Source: Paenibacillaceae bacterium
GTDB taxonomy: Bacteria > Bacillota > Bacilli > Paenibacillales > Paenibacillaceae
Direction of reading: 5' to 3'
Assembly (NCBI GenBank): GCA_004134985.1
Contig: REGQ01000022.1
Coordinates: forward strand, 1 to 64,000
DNA length: 64,000 bases
In this document: positions 1 through 8,576 of the stretch, one piece after another
How positions within the stretch are numbered: the stretch's first letter is position 1
Layout: every line of letters starts with the position of its first letter
The notes under the pieces: generated by a model
The model's input: the letters and a program-made list of their open reading frames with translations, nothing else
Databases searched by the model: none
Told to the model about the DNA's origin: nothing
Translations under genes and position numbers: made by a program

Positions 1-380
1 GAGCCTCTTTTATTTGTAAAATTATCCTTCCCTCTCTTTTCCTATTCTTCCATGTTAGTTTCTTTGCAAGATTTGTGGCACAATACCAAAACAAATGCAA
101 AAGTGCAGGATTTTTTTGAGGTATCCTCGCAGATTGTTGTTTATTAAGAAGAATTACTGACAAAACGCATTATTTTAACTTTAACAACTAATTTACCATG
201 CAAATTCCTGCATAATCGCATCAATTAAGCCGATGAGTTTCACCACGTATTCTTTTTCATATCGATATACTCCCTTTCTTAAGAAAAATGTGGAAGATTC
301 GGTTTACAGGTTTATCCGTTTTCGTGGGTTCGGAGGTGAAATATTTGGAATTTACTGTATCCTTCATCATCTATTTTTAG
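1..380. other. AT-rich intergenic stretch, no gene seen
   Basis: No open frame with a plausible ribosome-binding site was found on either strand. The left part is AT-rich and is cut by the window edge, so it may hold the end of an upstream transcript. The only recognisable signal is the TATAAT hexamer just to the right. Confidence 0.5.
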
Positions 381-386
381 TATAAT
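381..386 (+). promoter_or_regulatory. Possible -10 box of the nuclease-like gene
   Basis: A consensus TATAAT lies about 90 bases upstream of the GTG start at 473. No good TTGACA-like -35 is seen at 16-18 bp (the bases there read TATCCT), so the promoter is tentative. Transcription from here would begin just before the hairpin at 402. Confidence 0.35.
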
Positions 387-401
387 CGTTAGTATGAGAC
401 G

Positions 402-455
402 AAGAACGTCCCTATTCATTCCTTGTGAATGTTTCGGGGCGTTCTTTTTTATTTT
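402..455 (+). terminator. Leader terminator/attenuator hairpin before the nuclease-like gene
   Basis: AAGAACGTCCC (402-412) pairs with GGGGCGTTCTT (436-446) with one G-U pair. The loop has a smaller CATTC/GAATG stem, and a run of T residues follows. It looks like a Rho-independent terminator but lies between a possible promoter and the GTG start at 473. It could be an attenuator, the end of a small RNA, or the terminator of a gene left of the window. Confidence 0.6.
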
Positions 456-472
456 AGGGAGGGGTAACTCAG

Positions 473-1150
473 GTGAATGTTGTACAATCACATGAAGCAT
501 TTATTCAATTTCATTTGGAGCGAAGAGCCGGGGAGCGCAAGGGGCGTCTGCAACGGGGACACAAGGAAGCTGAAAAGCTGTTTTGCCACAAGGTATGGTG
601 GCCGCTGCGGGGACACTTTGATGACTTGCACCCAGAGTATGAAATATTAGATTGGCGGGGGCAATCTTATTTTTGCGATTTTGTCTGGATCACCTGGTCG
701 GTGAAACTGGTTATCGAAATCAAAGGATTCGGCCCGCACGTCCGGGATATGGACAGGCAAAAATATTGCAACGAGCTGAACCGGGAAACTTTTTTAAATG
801 CGATGGGGTTTCAAGTCATTTCCTTTGCCTATGATGATGTCCTCCATCGCCCTGAATTGTGCATGACGCTGCTTCGCATGGTGTTCAGCCGGTACCAACC
901 GGAAGCATCCGCATCCGCCCTGAGCGGACTGACCGAACGGGAAATTATTCGATATGCCTGCATGCTCGCTCGTCCTGTGCGCCCTATTGATGTGGAGAAT
1001 CACTTGGGCGTCAGCCATCGCAGAGCGGTCCGCATGCTTCAATCCTTATGCGCCAAAGGCTGGCTCGCCCCTGCAAGCAGAATGGATGGCAAATATGTGA
1101 CGCGCTATACACTTGAGCGAGCAAAGCTGAAGCAGTTGTGGGCGACTTGA
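473..1150 (+). CDS. Vsr/DUF559-like nuclease domain plus winged-helix protein
   Basis: A 225-residue protein with a GTG start, chosen because AGGGAGGGG lies about 10 bases upstream. The N-terminal half (about residues 20-145) resembles small PD-(D/E)XK nucleases of the Vsr/DUF559 type: an acidic residue in SYFCDFVWI is followed by the strand LVIEIKGF, giving D-x(n)-E-x-K. The C-terminal part (about 150-215) looks like a winged helix, with a recognition-type helix in VSHRRAVRMLQ. A domestic DNA-repair or DNA-binding role is an inference; no partner methylase or restriction subunit lies nearby. It stands alone, followed by a hairpin shared with the opposite strand. Confidence 0.6.
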   Translation: MNVVQSHEAFIQFHLERRAGERKGRLQRGHKEAEKLFCHKVWWPLRGHFDDLHPEYEILDWRGQSYFCDFVWITWSVKLVIEIKGFGPHVRDMDRQKYCNELNRETFLNAMGFQVISFAYDDVLHRPELCMTLLRMVFSRYQPEASASALSGLTEREIIRYACMLARPVRPIDVENHLGVSHRRAVRMLQSLCAKGWLAPASRMDGKYVTRYTLERAKLKQLWAT

Positions 1151-1196
1151 AACGCAGTGAGCGTTGTGCAACAAAATCTTACTTAAGTTTAGCGAA

Positions 1197-1237
1197 AAGG
1201 GGCCCCACGACGATCGTACTGACATGGGAAGCCCCTT
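1197..1237 (-). terminator. Hairpin terminator between convergent genes
   Basis: AAGGGGC (1197-1203) pairs with GCCCCTT (1231-1237). Read on the minus strand the stem is followed by TTTT, so it would end transcription coming from the SLH remnant at 1261-1626. Confidence 0.5.
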
Positions 1238-1260
1238 ACTGACATTGCCCTTGATGAAAT

Positions 1261-1626
1261 TTAAATCAAGTCGGACTTCACTAGCAGACGTTGGACAATA
1301 GCGGCAACCTCGGCACGGGTAATGTGCGCTTTGGGTGCCAACGTCCCGTTTCTTCCTGCAACAATGCCCGCCTGCACGTTATCGGCAATGCTGCGCTTCG
1401 CCCAGAACGATACCTCTGCAGCATCGCCATACGAAGCTAGCAGTTCATCTGACGCCTGCGCAGGCAGTTTCGCTTTCAGCCCGGTGAGCGACATCGCGCT
1501 TGCTATAATCGTCATCGCCTGTTCACGGGTAATCGACTCGTTCGGACGGAATGTTCCGTCTTCATAGCCGCTAATCAGTTGGTAGGCATGGGGCGGTTTG
1601 AACATTTGTTCCTTTGCGAAATTCAA
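1261..1626 (-). pseudogene. Remnant of an S-layer-homology (SLH) protein
   Basis: The frame encodes about 121 residues forming the last two SLH repeats of a larger cell-wall-anchored protein: a unit containing ISGYEDGTFRPNESITREQAM and a final unit with LAPKAHITRAEVAAIVQRLL. SLH domains bind pyruvylated secondary cell-wall polymer. There is no signal peptide, no extracellular module, no first SLH unit and no convincing ribosome-binding site, so I read it as the 3' stump of a deleted gene. It still has a terminator hairpin downstream. A hairpin repeat element (1662-1774) lies 36 bp upstream, at or near the truncation point. The intact SLH gene at 1964-5149 is the nearest relative in the window. 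Confidence 0.7.
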
Positions 1627-1661
1627 TCGTTCACCTTGTAATATAGCGACTCTTTTTTTGC

Positions 1662-1774
1662 TGTATACCCTATCTCAGCTAAACCATCTGAGAGATGAAC
1701 AACTGACAACACAGACGCAGCGCCAAAAGAGGCAGTAAACCCGTCATCAACCGCAACCTGAGATAGGGTATACA
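1662..1774. repeat. 113-bp inverted-repeat element, copy 1
   Basis: The left end TGTATACCCTATCTCAG and the right end are perfect 17-bp inverted repeats. The interior contains ACGCAGCGCCAAA, which recurs in copy 2 at 10514-10627. The size and core position are nearly the same in both copies. It has no coding potential. It could be a MITE-type non-autonomous element or a structured RNA/hairpin repeat. No clear target duplication is visible. Confidence 0.7.
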
Positions 1775-1910
1775 AGCAGGACCTAATAAGAGGGTCTCAG
1801 CTCAATCGAGAATGGTGAAGCGGCATTTTACAAAAAATAGCTTCGTCATTCTTGGAAGGTCAGCGATCATCTCAACATCGAAGTAACAAATCGTTTTTTA
1901 TGATGACTTT

Positions 1911-1947
1911 AAAAAAATCGCCCTCGGCGCATGCTCCCGAGGGCGAT
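1911..1947 (-). terminator. Terminator of the RCC1/SLH gene
   Basis: ATCGCCCTCGG pairs with CCGAGGGCGAT around an 8-base loop, and a seven-residue T run follows on the minus strand. It lies 16 bases past the stop codon of the 1964-5149 gene. Confidence 0.85.
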
Positions 1948-1963
1948 CCTTCATTGCTGCAGA

Positions 1964-4900
1964 CTATTGCCGTTCCAACAAGCGCAGAATGAACACGGCC
2001 GCTTCCGCGCGCGTCGCTGTCTCGTCAGGCGCGAATCGATTGCCGCTGCGACCCTGGACGATGCCATGAGCTGTCGCCGCTGCGACCAGTGGCTTGCCCC
2101 AGGCTGGTATGACGCTGTCGTCCGCGAACGCTGTTAATGCATCAGGCTGTGCCGACAACTTGAGGGCTCTCGTGATGATCGCCGTCATTTCCATTCGCGT
2201 CACATTCCGGTTCGGGCCAAAGGTACCATCGGGGTACCCCTGGATAATGCCGTGCTCCATTAACGCGGTGATTGCTCCGCTTGCCCAGGCCGGCCACACT
2301 TCCTTGCCATGTGGCTGATCGCCCGGGACCACGGCCCCGCCCCTCTGCGGCTGATCTGCTTGGTCGCCCGTCAAGCCGAGCGCTCTTGCCAGCATTGCTG
2401 CAAACTCCGCTCTCGTTACGAGTGCCTGAGGCCGGAATGTCCGGTCAGGGTAGCCACTAATTATTCCTTGCGAGGCTGCTTGCATAATAGCTGACTCCGC
2501 CCAATGTCCGGCAATATCCGTGAAGGATATAACCGACGGGTTCCCTCCCGCTTCCTGTGGCGGCTTGTCTTCCCCGCTGCTTCCCTTGCCGCCGCCTGGA
2601 ATTAACGGCTTCGCGTCTTTCCCCGGCGGGTTGTCCGGCTTCTCCCCCGGATCAGGCTTCACATCCGTCCCCGAGCCTGGATTTGCTCCCGGTCCCGGAT
2701 TCGATCCAGGGTTTGGATTCGGGCCGGGACCTTCCCCACCGCTCGTCCGTCTCGTTACAGTCACAGGGACGTTCGCTACGTAATCATCCAACTGCGCGGT
2801 CAATGTAACCTGACCCGGTATTCGTCCGGTTACTGTGCCGTACTCGTCTACGGTCGCAATGCTCGGATCGGATATCGTAAACGTGCTTTCTTCCGTCACA
2901 TCCGTAATTCGCCCGTTCCAGTAATACGCAGTGACGGCGGTCTCGACCGTTCCTCCCGCCAACGTTTCATACCGGCTTGCCCCGAAGACGATTTTCGTAA
3001 TGAGCGGCACGAAATTCACTTCAACTGCCTGACCCAACTGCTCATCATCACGCCAGGCTGTAACGACAGCTTGGCCCGGAACAGCTGACTTCAATTCTGC
3101 TGTGTATAACCCGTATTCCGTTTCTTCAACTTGACCAATCTGACCATGGTCTGTTACAAAACTCACCTCTCCACCGCTCTGCGTCAAAGCATTGCCAAAG
3201 GCATCGTAGAGCCGCAGGGTAATGAACACCCTGTGTTCACCGGGGATAGGAACCTCGTCATAATCAGCCTCCAATACCGATCTTGCGGCATCCGGATCGC
3301 CCGACAGAAAGGTTACATCAGTGCTCAAACCAAACGGCGCATTGTCCAGCAGGACGCTGACTATCGAAACGCCGGTTTCCGTGGAGGTCAGTTCCGCTTC
3401 ATATTTACCGAAATCAAGCTCGGTCAACGTTCCCAGCGTCCCCTTCGTGGCAGCAAGCGACACATTCGGCACGTGCGATGTCATGGGGTTGCCCCACGCA
3501 TCTTTAAGCTCCAATGTCAGCTTGGACTTGCTTGTGCCATCTGCCGTCGCCTGGGCAGGGACGGCTCGCAGTGTGGAGCCGATTGCGCTTGGCGCTGCGG
3601 GCGATACCTGCACGGCGAACTTCACCGGCACTTCCAGCCCGTTAACTGTCGCCGTAATATTGCTGCCGAGCGCCTGCTCCGAGCGGAACGACGCCTGGAA
3701 TTTCCCTGCTCCCGCGTACGATACACTGCCGATCTCGCCCCGGTCAGCCGTCATCTCCACATGATCGGTGCCGATATTCAGCGGGTTGCCCTGGCTGTCG
3801 GCAAGCTGGAGCACGATCTGCACCTGCTCCCCCGCCATCGCGGAACGCGGCGAATCCGCTGTCCAACTCGACTTGGCGCGCGTGCTGAAGCTTAGTTGCG
3901 CGAGCTTCTGAATTGACGACTCGATGCGGTTCCCACCGAGTACATTGGATAAATTGCTCCCCACACTCCAGACAGAGCCGTCCGAGCGGACGATGCTCGT
4001 ATGAGCGTTGCCGGCAACAGCCATAACGACGTCATCGACCGGCGAGCCGTCTTCGCTTGAGTCAACCCGGCCAGGCAGCGGCACCGCAGCCGCTTCCCAT
4101 TGTCGACCCAGTTGATAACTGAACGCTGCTGACGGGGAGTTTTGGTTGGCGCCCCAGGTCCATAATGTGTTGTCATTTCTGACTGCAACAGCATGGAGAA
4201 AACCTGCAGCCATGTTTTTCACATTACCGAAGGGCAAGCCATCAGCTCCCAGCACAGGCCATGCGCTGGTCGACAAGTTGAAATCACCCGATCCGCGCTG
4301 GCCGCTCCAGTTATCTCCCCAGGCCCACAGCGTATCGTCCTCCTTGAGCGCCAGCGAATTATAGCCTTTCGCGGAAATAAGCTTCACATCACGGAGATTG
4401 CCGGATGCAACGCCGTCTGTCACAGATACAGGGTATGATCTGTTACTCTGTGTGCCATCCCCCAACTGGCCGTTCCTGTTCATCCCCCATGCCAACACCT
4501 CTCCGCTTTCGGTCAGCGCCAAGGAATGAAACTGCCCTCCTGCAACCATTTGAATGCCGCCCAGGTCGGTGGATGCGGAGGCGCGTACCTGCACAGGCGT
4601 CGCCACTTTGGTCGTCTCGATGCCAATACCGATTTGACCGTAAATATTGAGGCCCCACGCCCATAGATCGCCGTCTTCATCCAAGGCAAGCGAATGGGAT
4701 TCGCCAGCGGATAGCTGAATGATTTTTTTGTTATTGAAGCCGTTGATCTTCATCGCTACCCTGCCGTTGCCGCTGCGGCCAATCTCCCCTGAGCCGTTAT
4801 TCCCCCAGGAGTAAACCGTGCCGTCGTTCTTGAGCGCAAGCGAATGCTGCGCCCCTGCGGTGACAGCGGCAACATCGGAAAGCGGCTGACCGCTTTCGTC

Positions 4901-5149
4901 CCTGACCGTTACCGCGTATGCGCGATTGATTATTGTACCGTCGCCAAGCTGGGCAGCGGTATTCCTGCCCCAGGACATGACGGTGCCATCGCTCAGCAGA
5001 GCCAGCATGAAGTAATTGCCCGCAGCAACCGATGTGACGGTTGTCGGTGACTGGGGCGTATGCGCATCATCTGCCTCGACCGTCCAATGACTGCCCATTA
5101 TCGACTCGGCAAGCAATAGAAACAGCAGACAATAAGTAAGCTTTTTCAC
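1964..5149 (-). CDS. Secreted RCC1-repeat / Ig-like / SLH surface protein
   Basis: About 1061 residues. The GTG start at 5149 is chosen because GGAGG lies 8 bases upstream, the product then opens with a signal peptide (KKLTYCLLFLLLA), and longer frames would overlap the response regulator. Order: signal peptide (1-30); RCC1-type beta-propeller repeats (about 35-430, recurring HSLAL..DG.V..WG); invasin/filamin-type Ig-like modules (about 440-740); a Big_2-like module (about 745-820); a Pro/Gly-rich linker (about 825-890); three SLH repeats (about 895-1061) that anchor it to the cell wall. The start is 19 bases after the response regulator stop, so it is probably co-transcribed with the two-component genes and may be their output. 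The ligand is unknown. Confidence 0.85.
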   Translation of the reverse strand: MKKLTYCLLFLLLAESIMGSHWTVEADDAHTPQSPTTVTSVAAGNYFMLALLSDGTVMSWGRNTAAQLGDGTIINRAYAVTVRDESGQPLSDVAAVTAGAQHSLALKNDGTVYSWGNNGSGEIGRSGNGRVAMKINGFNNKKIIQLSAGESHSLALDEDGDLWAWGLNIYGQIGIGIETTKVATPVQVRASASTDLGGIQMVAGGQFHSLALTESGEVLAWGMNRNGQLGDGTQSNRSYPVSVTDGVASGNLRDVKLISAKGYNSLALKEDDTLWAWGDNWSGQRGSGDFNLSTSAWPVLGADGLPFGNVKNMAAGFLHAVAVRNDNTLWTWGANQNSPSAAFSYQLGRQWEAAAVPLPGRVDSSEDGSPVDDVVMAVAGNAHTSIVRSDGSVWSVGSNLSNVLGGNRIESSIQKLAQLSFSTRAKSSWTADSPRSAMAGEQVQIVLQLADSQGNPLNIGTDHVEMTADRGEIGSVSYAGAGKFQASFRSEQALGSNITATVNGLEVPVKFAVQVSPAAPSAIGSTLRAVPAQATADGTSKSKLTLELKDAWGNPMTSHVPNVSLAATKGTLGTLTELDFGKYEAELTSTETGVSIVSVLLDNAPFGLSTDVTFLSGDPDAARSVLEADYDEVPIPGEHRVFITLRLYDAFGNALTQSGGEVSFVTDHGQIGQVEETEYGLYTAELKSAVPGQAVVTAWRDDEQLGQAVEVNFVPLITKIVFGASRYETLAGGTVETAVTAYYWNGRITDVTEESTFTISDPSIATVDEYGTVTGRIPGQVTLTAQLDDYVANVPVTVTRRTSGGEGPGPNPNPGSNPGPGANPGSGTDVKPDPGEKPDNPPGKDAKPLIPGGGKGSSGEDKPPQEAGGNPSVISFTDIAGHWAESAIMQAASQGIISGYPDRTFRPQALVTRAEFAAMLARALGLTGDQADQPQRGGAVVPGDQPHGKEVWPAWASGAITALMEHGIIQGYPDGTFGPNRNVTRMEMTAIITRALKLSAQPDALTAFADDSVIPAWGKPLVAAATAHGIVQGRSGNRFAPDETATRAEAAVFILRLLERQ

Positions 5150-5168
5150 TTCTGTTCCTCCAATATTG

Positions 5169-5867
5169 TTAATCTTCCGTCCAACAAAACTTGTATCCGA
5201 AGCCGCGAACCGTTTGGATATATTTAGGCTCAGAAGGATTGTCCTCAATTTTTTTGCGCAAATAACGAATATGAACGCTTACCGTACTCTCCTCACTTGT
5301 TCCTTCCAGTCCCCAAATGCGGTCGTACAGCAAGCTTGCACTGAAGACCTGATTTGGATGATTAGCTAAAAACAGGAGCAGTTGGCGCTCTTTCGCGGAT
5401 AACCCTACCGTCTGTCCTCTCACTGTCACATCGCAACTGTCTAAATTGATGTCCAAAACACGATTTCGCAACCGTTTCTTGTGATATGACTGTTTCCAGT
5501 AAGCGTAGCTGCGCAGTTGTACCCGGATGCGTGCAATGACTACTTCAACATCAAATGGCTTGACGATATAATCGTTCGCCCCGCCTTCCAGTCCCGCCAC
5601 AATATCGCCCCCTTCCTTGCGACACGTCACGAGAATAACCGGAATGTCCGATCGGCTGCGAATTTCCGCACACAATTCCATCCCATCGCCATCCGGCAGA
5701 TTGATATCGAGCAGCGCCAGATTAGGCAGTTCATTACCGAGCAAGCTTCTGGCCTCCGCTGCGCTCCCGGCCGTCGTCACCCGGAATCCGCAGCTCGCCA
5801 CGCACAGCCGGAGCAGTTCCCGAATATCGCGCTCGTCCTCAACAATCATGATATGCCCATCCGACAT
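5169..5867 (-). CDS. OmpR/PhoB-family response regulator
   Basis: 232 residues. The receiver domain (about 5-120) has the acidic pocket ED at 10-11 and the phosphoacceptor D54 in LALLDINLPDGDG. The C-terminal winged-helix Trans_reg_C domain (about 135-230) ends in YIQTVRGFGYKF, typical of OmpR/PhoB regulators. It lies downstream of the 7TMR-DISM histidine kinase (124 bp gap) and directly upstream of the RCC1/SLH gene (19 bp). This order suggests a three-gene operon in which the regulator controls surface-protein expression. Target sites were not identified. Confidence 0.9.
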   Translation of the reverse strand: MSDGHIMIVEDERDIRELLRLCVASCGFRVTTAGSAAEARSLLGNELPNLALLDINLPDGDGMELCAEIRSRSDIPVILVTCRKEGGDIVAGLEGGANDYIVKPFDVEVVIARIRVQLRSYAYWKQSYHKKRLRNRVLDINLDSCDVTVRGQTVGLSAKERQLLLFLANHPNQVFSASLLYDRIWGLEGTSEESTVSVHIRYLRKKIEDNPSEPKYIQTVRGFGYKFCWTED

Positions 5868-5991
5868 TGCAGCCTCCTCCTTTCCTTATCCATCCTTCGA
5901 TACAGTCGGACATAAACAAATCGTAGCAGCAGAAGTTTAAGACTAGATTAAGAGATCAGAAAAAATGACAACGCCGATCCAAGCCTTGTTT

Positions 5992-8259
5992 CTAAGGCGT
6001 TTCCCCCCGCTCCAATTCCTCCGCTTGTACAAATCGCAAGGGAAACTTGATGAAAAATGTGCTTCCCGCCGGCGATGAACCCTCCAGCCCGATCTCTCCT
6101 TGATGCGCGTGCATAATCTCCCGGCAAATCGGCAGTCCGAGCCCAGTACCCGCAATTCCGTCCGCCTTGGCAGCACGGCCCCGATAATACCGATCGAAAA
6201 TAGCCTCCTGTTCATCCTCACCGATGCCACAGCCGCTGTCGATTACCCGAATGATAACCGACTGCGTGATCGTCCCTTGCCCATTGATTACCGCTTCAAG
6301 CTGAATAAGACCGCCCGCACGCGTAAATTTGCGCGCATTCGAAAGCAAGTTGATAATCACCTGCTCCACGCGCATCGGATCGGCATAGATGACTGCAACG
6401 TGTTCTGGCAAGGGCTGCTCTGGCGGGAGCCGCCACTTGAATGCAAAACCGTGATCCGCCATATCCAGATTCACCTTGTGACACAAGCGGGCCAAATAAG
6501 CTGAAATCGGCACAAGCTCATATTCAAATTGAATATGCCTGTTTTCCAGTCTGGCGATTTCCAGCATATCGTCGATCATCCGTTCCATAACCAGAGATTT
6601 ATCATGAATGACTTGCAGATAGCGGGTTTCGCCCGCTGGTATTGTTCCGTTCAGCATTAATTGAACGTAGCCTTTGATTGCCGTAATCGGTGTATTCAGT
6701 TCATGGCTTACTTCGGAATACATGTTGCTGCGGATTTCATCGATATGCGCCAGCTTGTCGTTGGCAACCTGCAATTCAACATTCACTTTTCGAAGCACCC
6801 TGTTCGCAGTGCGAAGCTGCGCCATCTGGACCAGACGCATATTCATAATGATGCAGAGGCAGCATACTGCGCAGGCAAAACCGATCATCGACCAACTGAT
6901 CTGCGCCAGCGCATGCTGCGAAGTCAAGGGCGTGTGCGCTTGCGGGAGCAGCCCAAGTTGTCCGCTGATTGCCCGGTCGAATACAAGTCCGCCTACGAAC
7001 AACACGTTGCCAACCGCGAACACTTTAATCTCCGTATCCCTCCTCTGCTTAAGGGCGCGGAGTAAAACAACCGCCAAAATAAGCAAAAGACACGTCGAAA
7101 TATAATCATAGAAAGCCAGATAAAAAAGAAGCTGCGTCTGCTCACCCAGCATCAGCCATCCCACAAAGGCCGCAATACCATAGATCATGACCGCAAATCC
7201 AACATTGCGAATCCAAGTTTGACCCTTCTCCCCAACAATCGCATGGGTTATGAGAATACCGCTTGCGTGGCCAATATACCAGTTGAAATGAATGAGCGAC
7301 CCCCATAACATCAGCCTTTCCGCCGGGAAAGCAAACTGCCAGCCCCCCCACAATACAGCCAAGTCGATCGCCAAACTGGCAAAAAAAACAGCAAAATAAA
7401 TAAACAGCGCCTGACTGCGGTTGCCCAAATAAAAAATAAGTGAAACAATGCTGAACAGCGCCATAATGAGCGCCCCCGCCCACACCAACGCTTCCGACCG
7501 CAACAGCTTGAGTGTGAGCGCCGCTCCTGTGCCCGACCACACTTCAAAACCTTTATTAAAATTTTCATGCGGTGAAAGCTGGGCAAGCAACACCTGATTG
7601 CCGCCGGATTCGTACGTTACCATTCTCCATGAAATAAACCCTGCGGGGAGAAGACTGGCTGATGTGAAAATCCGCTCGTTCTCGACATATAAGGAAATCT
7701 CGTAATTTTTTATCATTTGATAATAGATTAGAAGCTGTTGTTGCCCTTCTCTCCGTTCTGGCAAGTCAGCTTTAAGCCACAGATCACGGCCCGAGCGGTC
7801 GCCTTCATGGTCAGAATCAAGCAAGGAGAAGGGCAGCCAGTTGTTCGGAATCTCCCCTTCGGCAACATCGCCATAATAGTAAGCGTCCCATGTTATTTTT
7901 GCTGCGTCGGCTTTAATTTCATATGCCTCCGTCTGCTTGGGGGTTGCTTGCAAAGGGGACTGACGTAAGGAAGTGGCAAGCAGCGGTACCGTCTGCTCGC
8001 CTGCAGGAAGCGATGGCACAGCATCCAGTGGTATAGCCTGCTCGCCCACAGGAAGCGATGGCACAGCATCCAGCGCTATAGCCTGCTCGCCCACAGGAAG
8101 CGATGGCACAGCATCCAGCGCTATAGCCTGCTCGCTCGCAGGAAACGATGGTGCAATATGCAGCGGTACAGCCTGCACTGGAATGGTCTGCGCCAGCAGG
8201 CTGGCGATCAGAACTACAATTGCAATCGCTCCAGCGTGTAATATTTTATGACGGCTCAC
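5992..8259 (-). CDS. Membrane sensor histidine kinase with 7TMR-DISM-like sensor
   Basis: About 755 residues. The GTG at 8259 is preferred over the longer frame because GGAGGG precedes it and a signal anchor (HAGAIAIVVLIASLLAQ) follows at once. An extracellular segment carries tandem 15-residue repeats (EQAIALDAVPSLPVG; about residues 43-95). A beta-rich domain and about seven membrane segments (about 255-475) follow, then a short coiled coil. The kinase core has phosphoacceptor H519 in SEVSHELNTPITAIKGY, an N box NLLSNARKFT, and G boxes DSGCGIGE and GTGLGLPI. It is first in the operon with the response regulator and the RCC1/SLH protein. The low-complexity repeat is unusual for the family. 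Confidence 0.88.
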   Translation of the reverse strand: MSRHKILHAGAIAIVVLIASLLAQTIPVQAVPLHIAPSFPASEQAIALDAVPSLPVGEQAIALDAVPSLPVGEQAIPLDAVPSLPAGEQTVPLLATSLRQSPLQATPKQTEAYEIKADAAKITWDAYYYGDVAEGEIPNNWLPFSLLDSDHEGDRSGRDLWLKADLPERREGQQQLLIYYQMIKNYEISLYVENERIFTSASLLPAGFISWRMVTYESGGNQVLLAQLSPHENFNKGFEVWSGTGAALTLKLLRSEALVWAGALIMALFSIVSLIFYLGNRSQALFIYFAVFFASLAIDLAVLWGGWQFAFPAERLMLWGSLIHFNWYIGHASGILITHAIVGEKGQTWIRNVGFAVMIYGIAAFVGWLMLGEQTQLLFYLAFYDYISTCLLLILAVVLLRALKQRRDTEIKVFAVGNVLFVGGLVFDRAISGQLGLLPQAHTPLTSQHALAQISWSMIGFACAVCCLCIIMNMRLVQMAQLRTANRVLRKVNVELQVANDKLAHIDEIRSNMYSEVSHELNTPITAIKGYVQLMLNGTIPAGETRYLQVIHDKSLVMERMIDDMLEIARLENRHIQFEYELVPISAYLARLCHKVNLDMADHGFAFKWRLPPEQPLPEHVAVIYADPMRVEQVIINLLSNARKFTRAGGLIQLEAVINGQGTITQSVIIRVIDSGCGIGEDEQEAIFDRYYRGRAAKADGIAGTGLGLPICREIMHAHQGEIGLEGSSPAGSTFFIKFPLRFVQAEELERGETP
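7994..8173. repeat. Four 45-bp in-frame tandem repeats inside the histidine kinase gene
   Basis: Units at 7994-8038, 8039-8083, 8084-8128 and 8129-8173 start with TGCTCGC on the plus strand. Units two and three are identical and the outer ones diverge. Each encodes 15 residues of the extracellular stalk, so gain or loss of a unit keeps the frame. Confidence 0.9.
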
Positions 8260-8576
8260 GTTTGATCCACCCTCCTTCGCCAATGCTGATCAGTGGCAGT
8301 CATGAATTTTTGAAGAGCAGTTTCAGCGAAACCGCCTGCAACATAAGGAAAACGCGGTAAAAGAGGCCGCGTACAAATTAAATGTACCATAACGGGTATC
8401 GAAAGCATACTGCTTGCTGGCCAGCTTCTAGTACGAAATATCCACTCCGCGCAGATACCCTTTCATAGTCACGCTCACTAACCAACGCTGCCGGGCTGGC
8501 TTCTTTTCGACACTTCCACTATAATACGAGTGTTAGCTATATACACAATTAATATATTTCAGAGGAGATATAGACC
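8260..8576. other. Divergent intergenic region, kinase operon and LysR gene
   Basis: This 317-bp region separates the minus-strand kinase operon from the plus-strand LysR gene and should hold both promoters. A short stem (CGCGG/CCGCG near 8353-8374) is visible. No convincing -35/-10 pair or LysR T-N11-A site could be assigned by eye. Confidence 0.4.

Noticed and set aside
1161-1195. TTGTGCAACAAAATCTTACTTAAG resembling the palindrome array unit
   Set aside because: Only one degenerate partial unit; similarity is too short to count as a third copy.
2520-2783. Pro/Gly/Phe-rich plus-strand frame
   Set aside because: Antisense shadow of the Pro/Gly-rich linker of the RCC1/SLH protein.
7973-8251. 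Plus-strand frame with ACSPTGSDGTASS repeats
   Set aside because: Antisense shadow of the 45-bp repeats in the histidine kinase gene.
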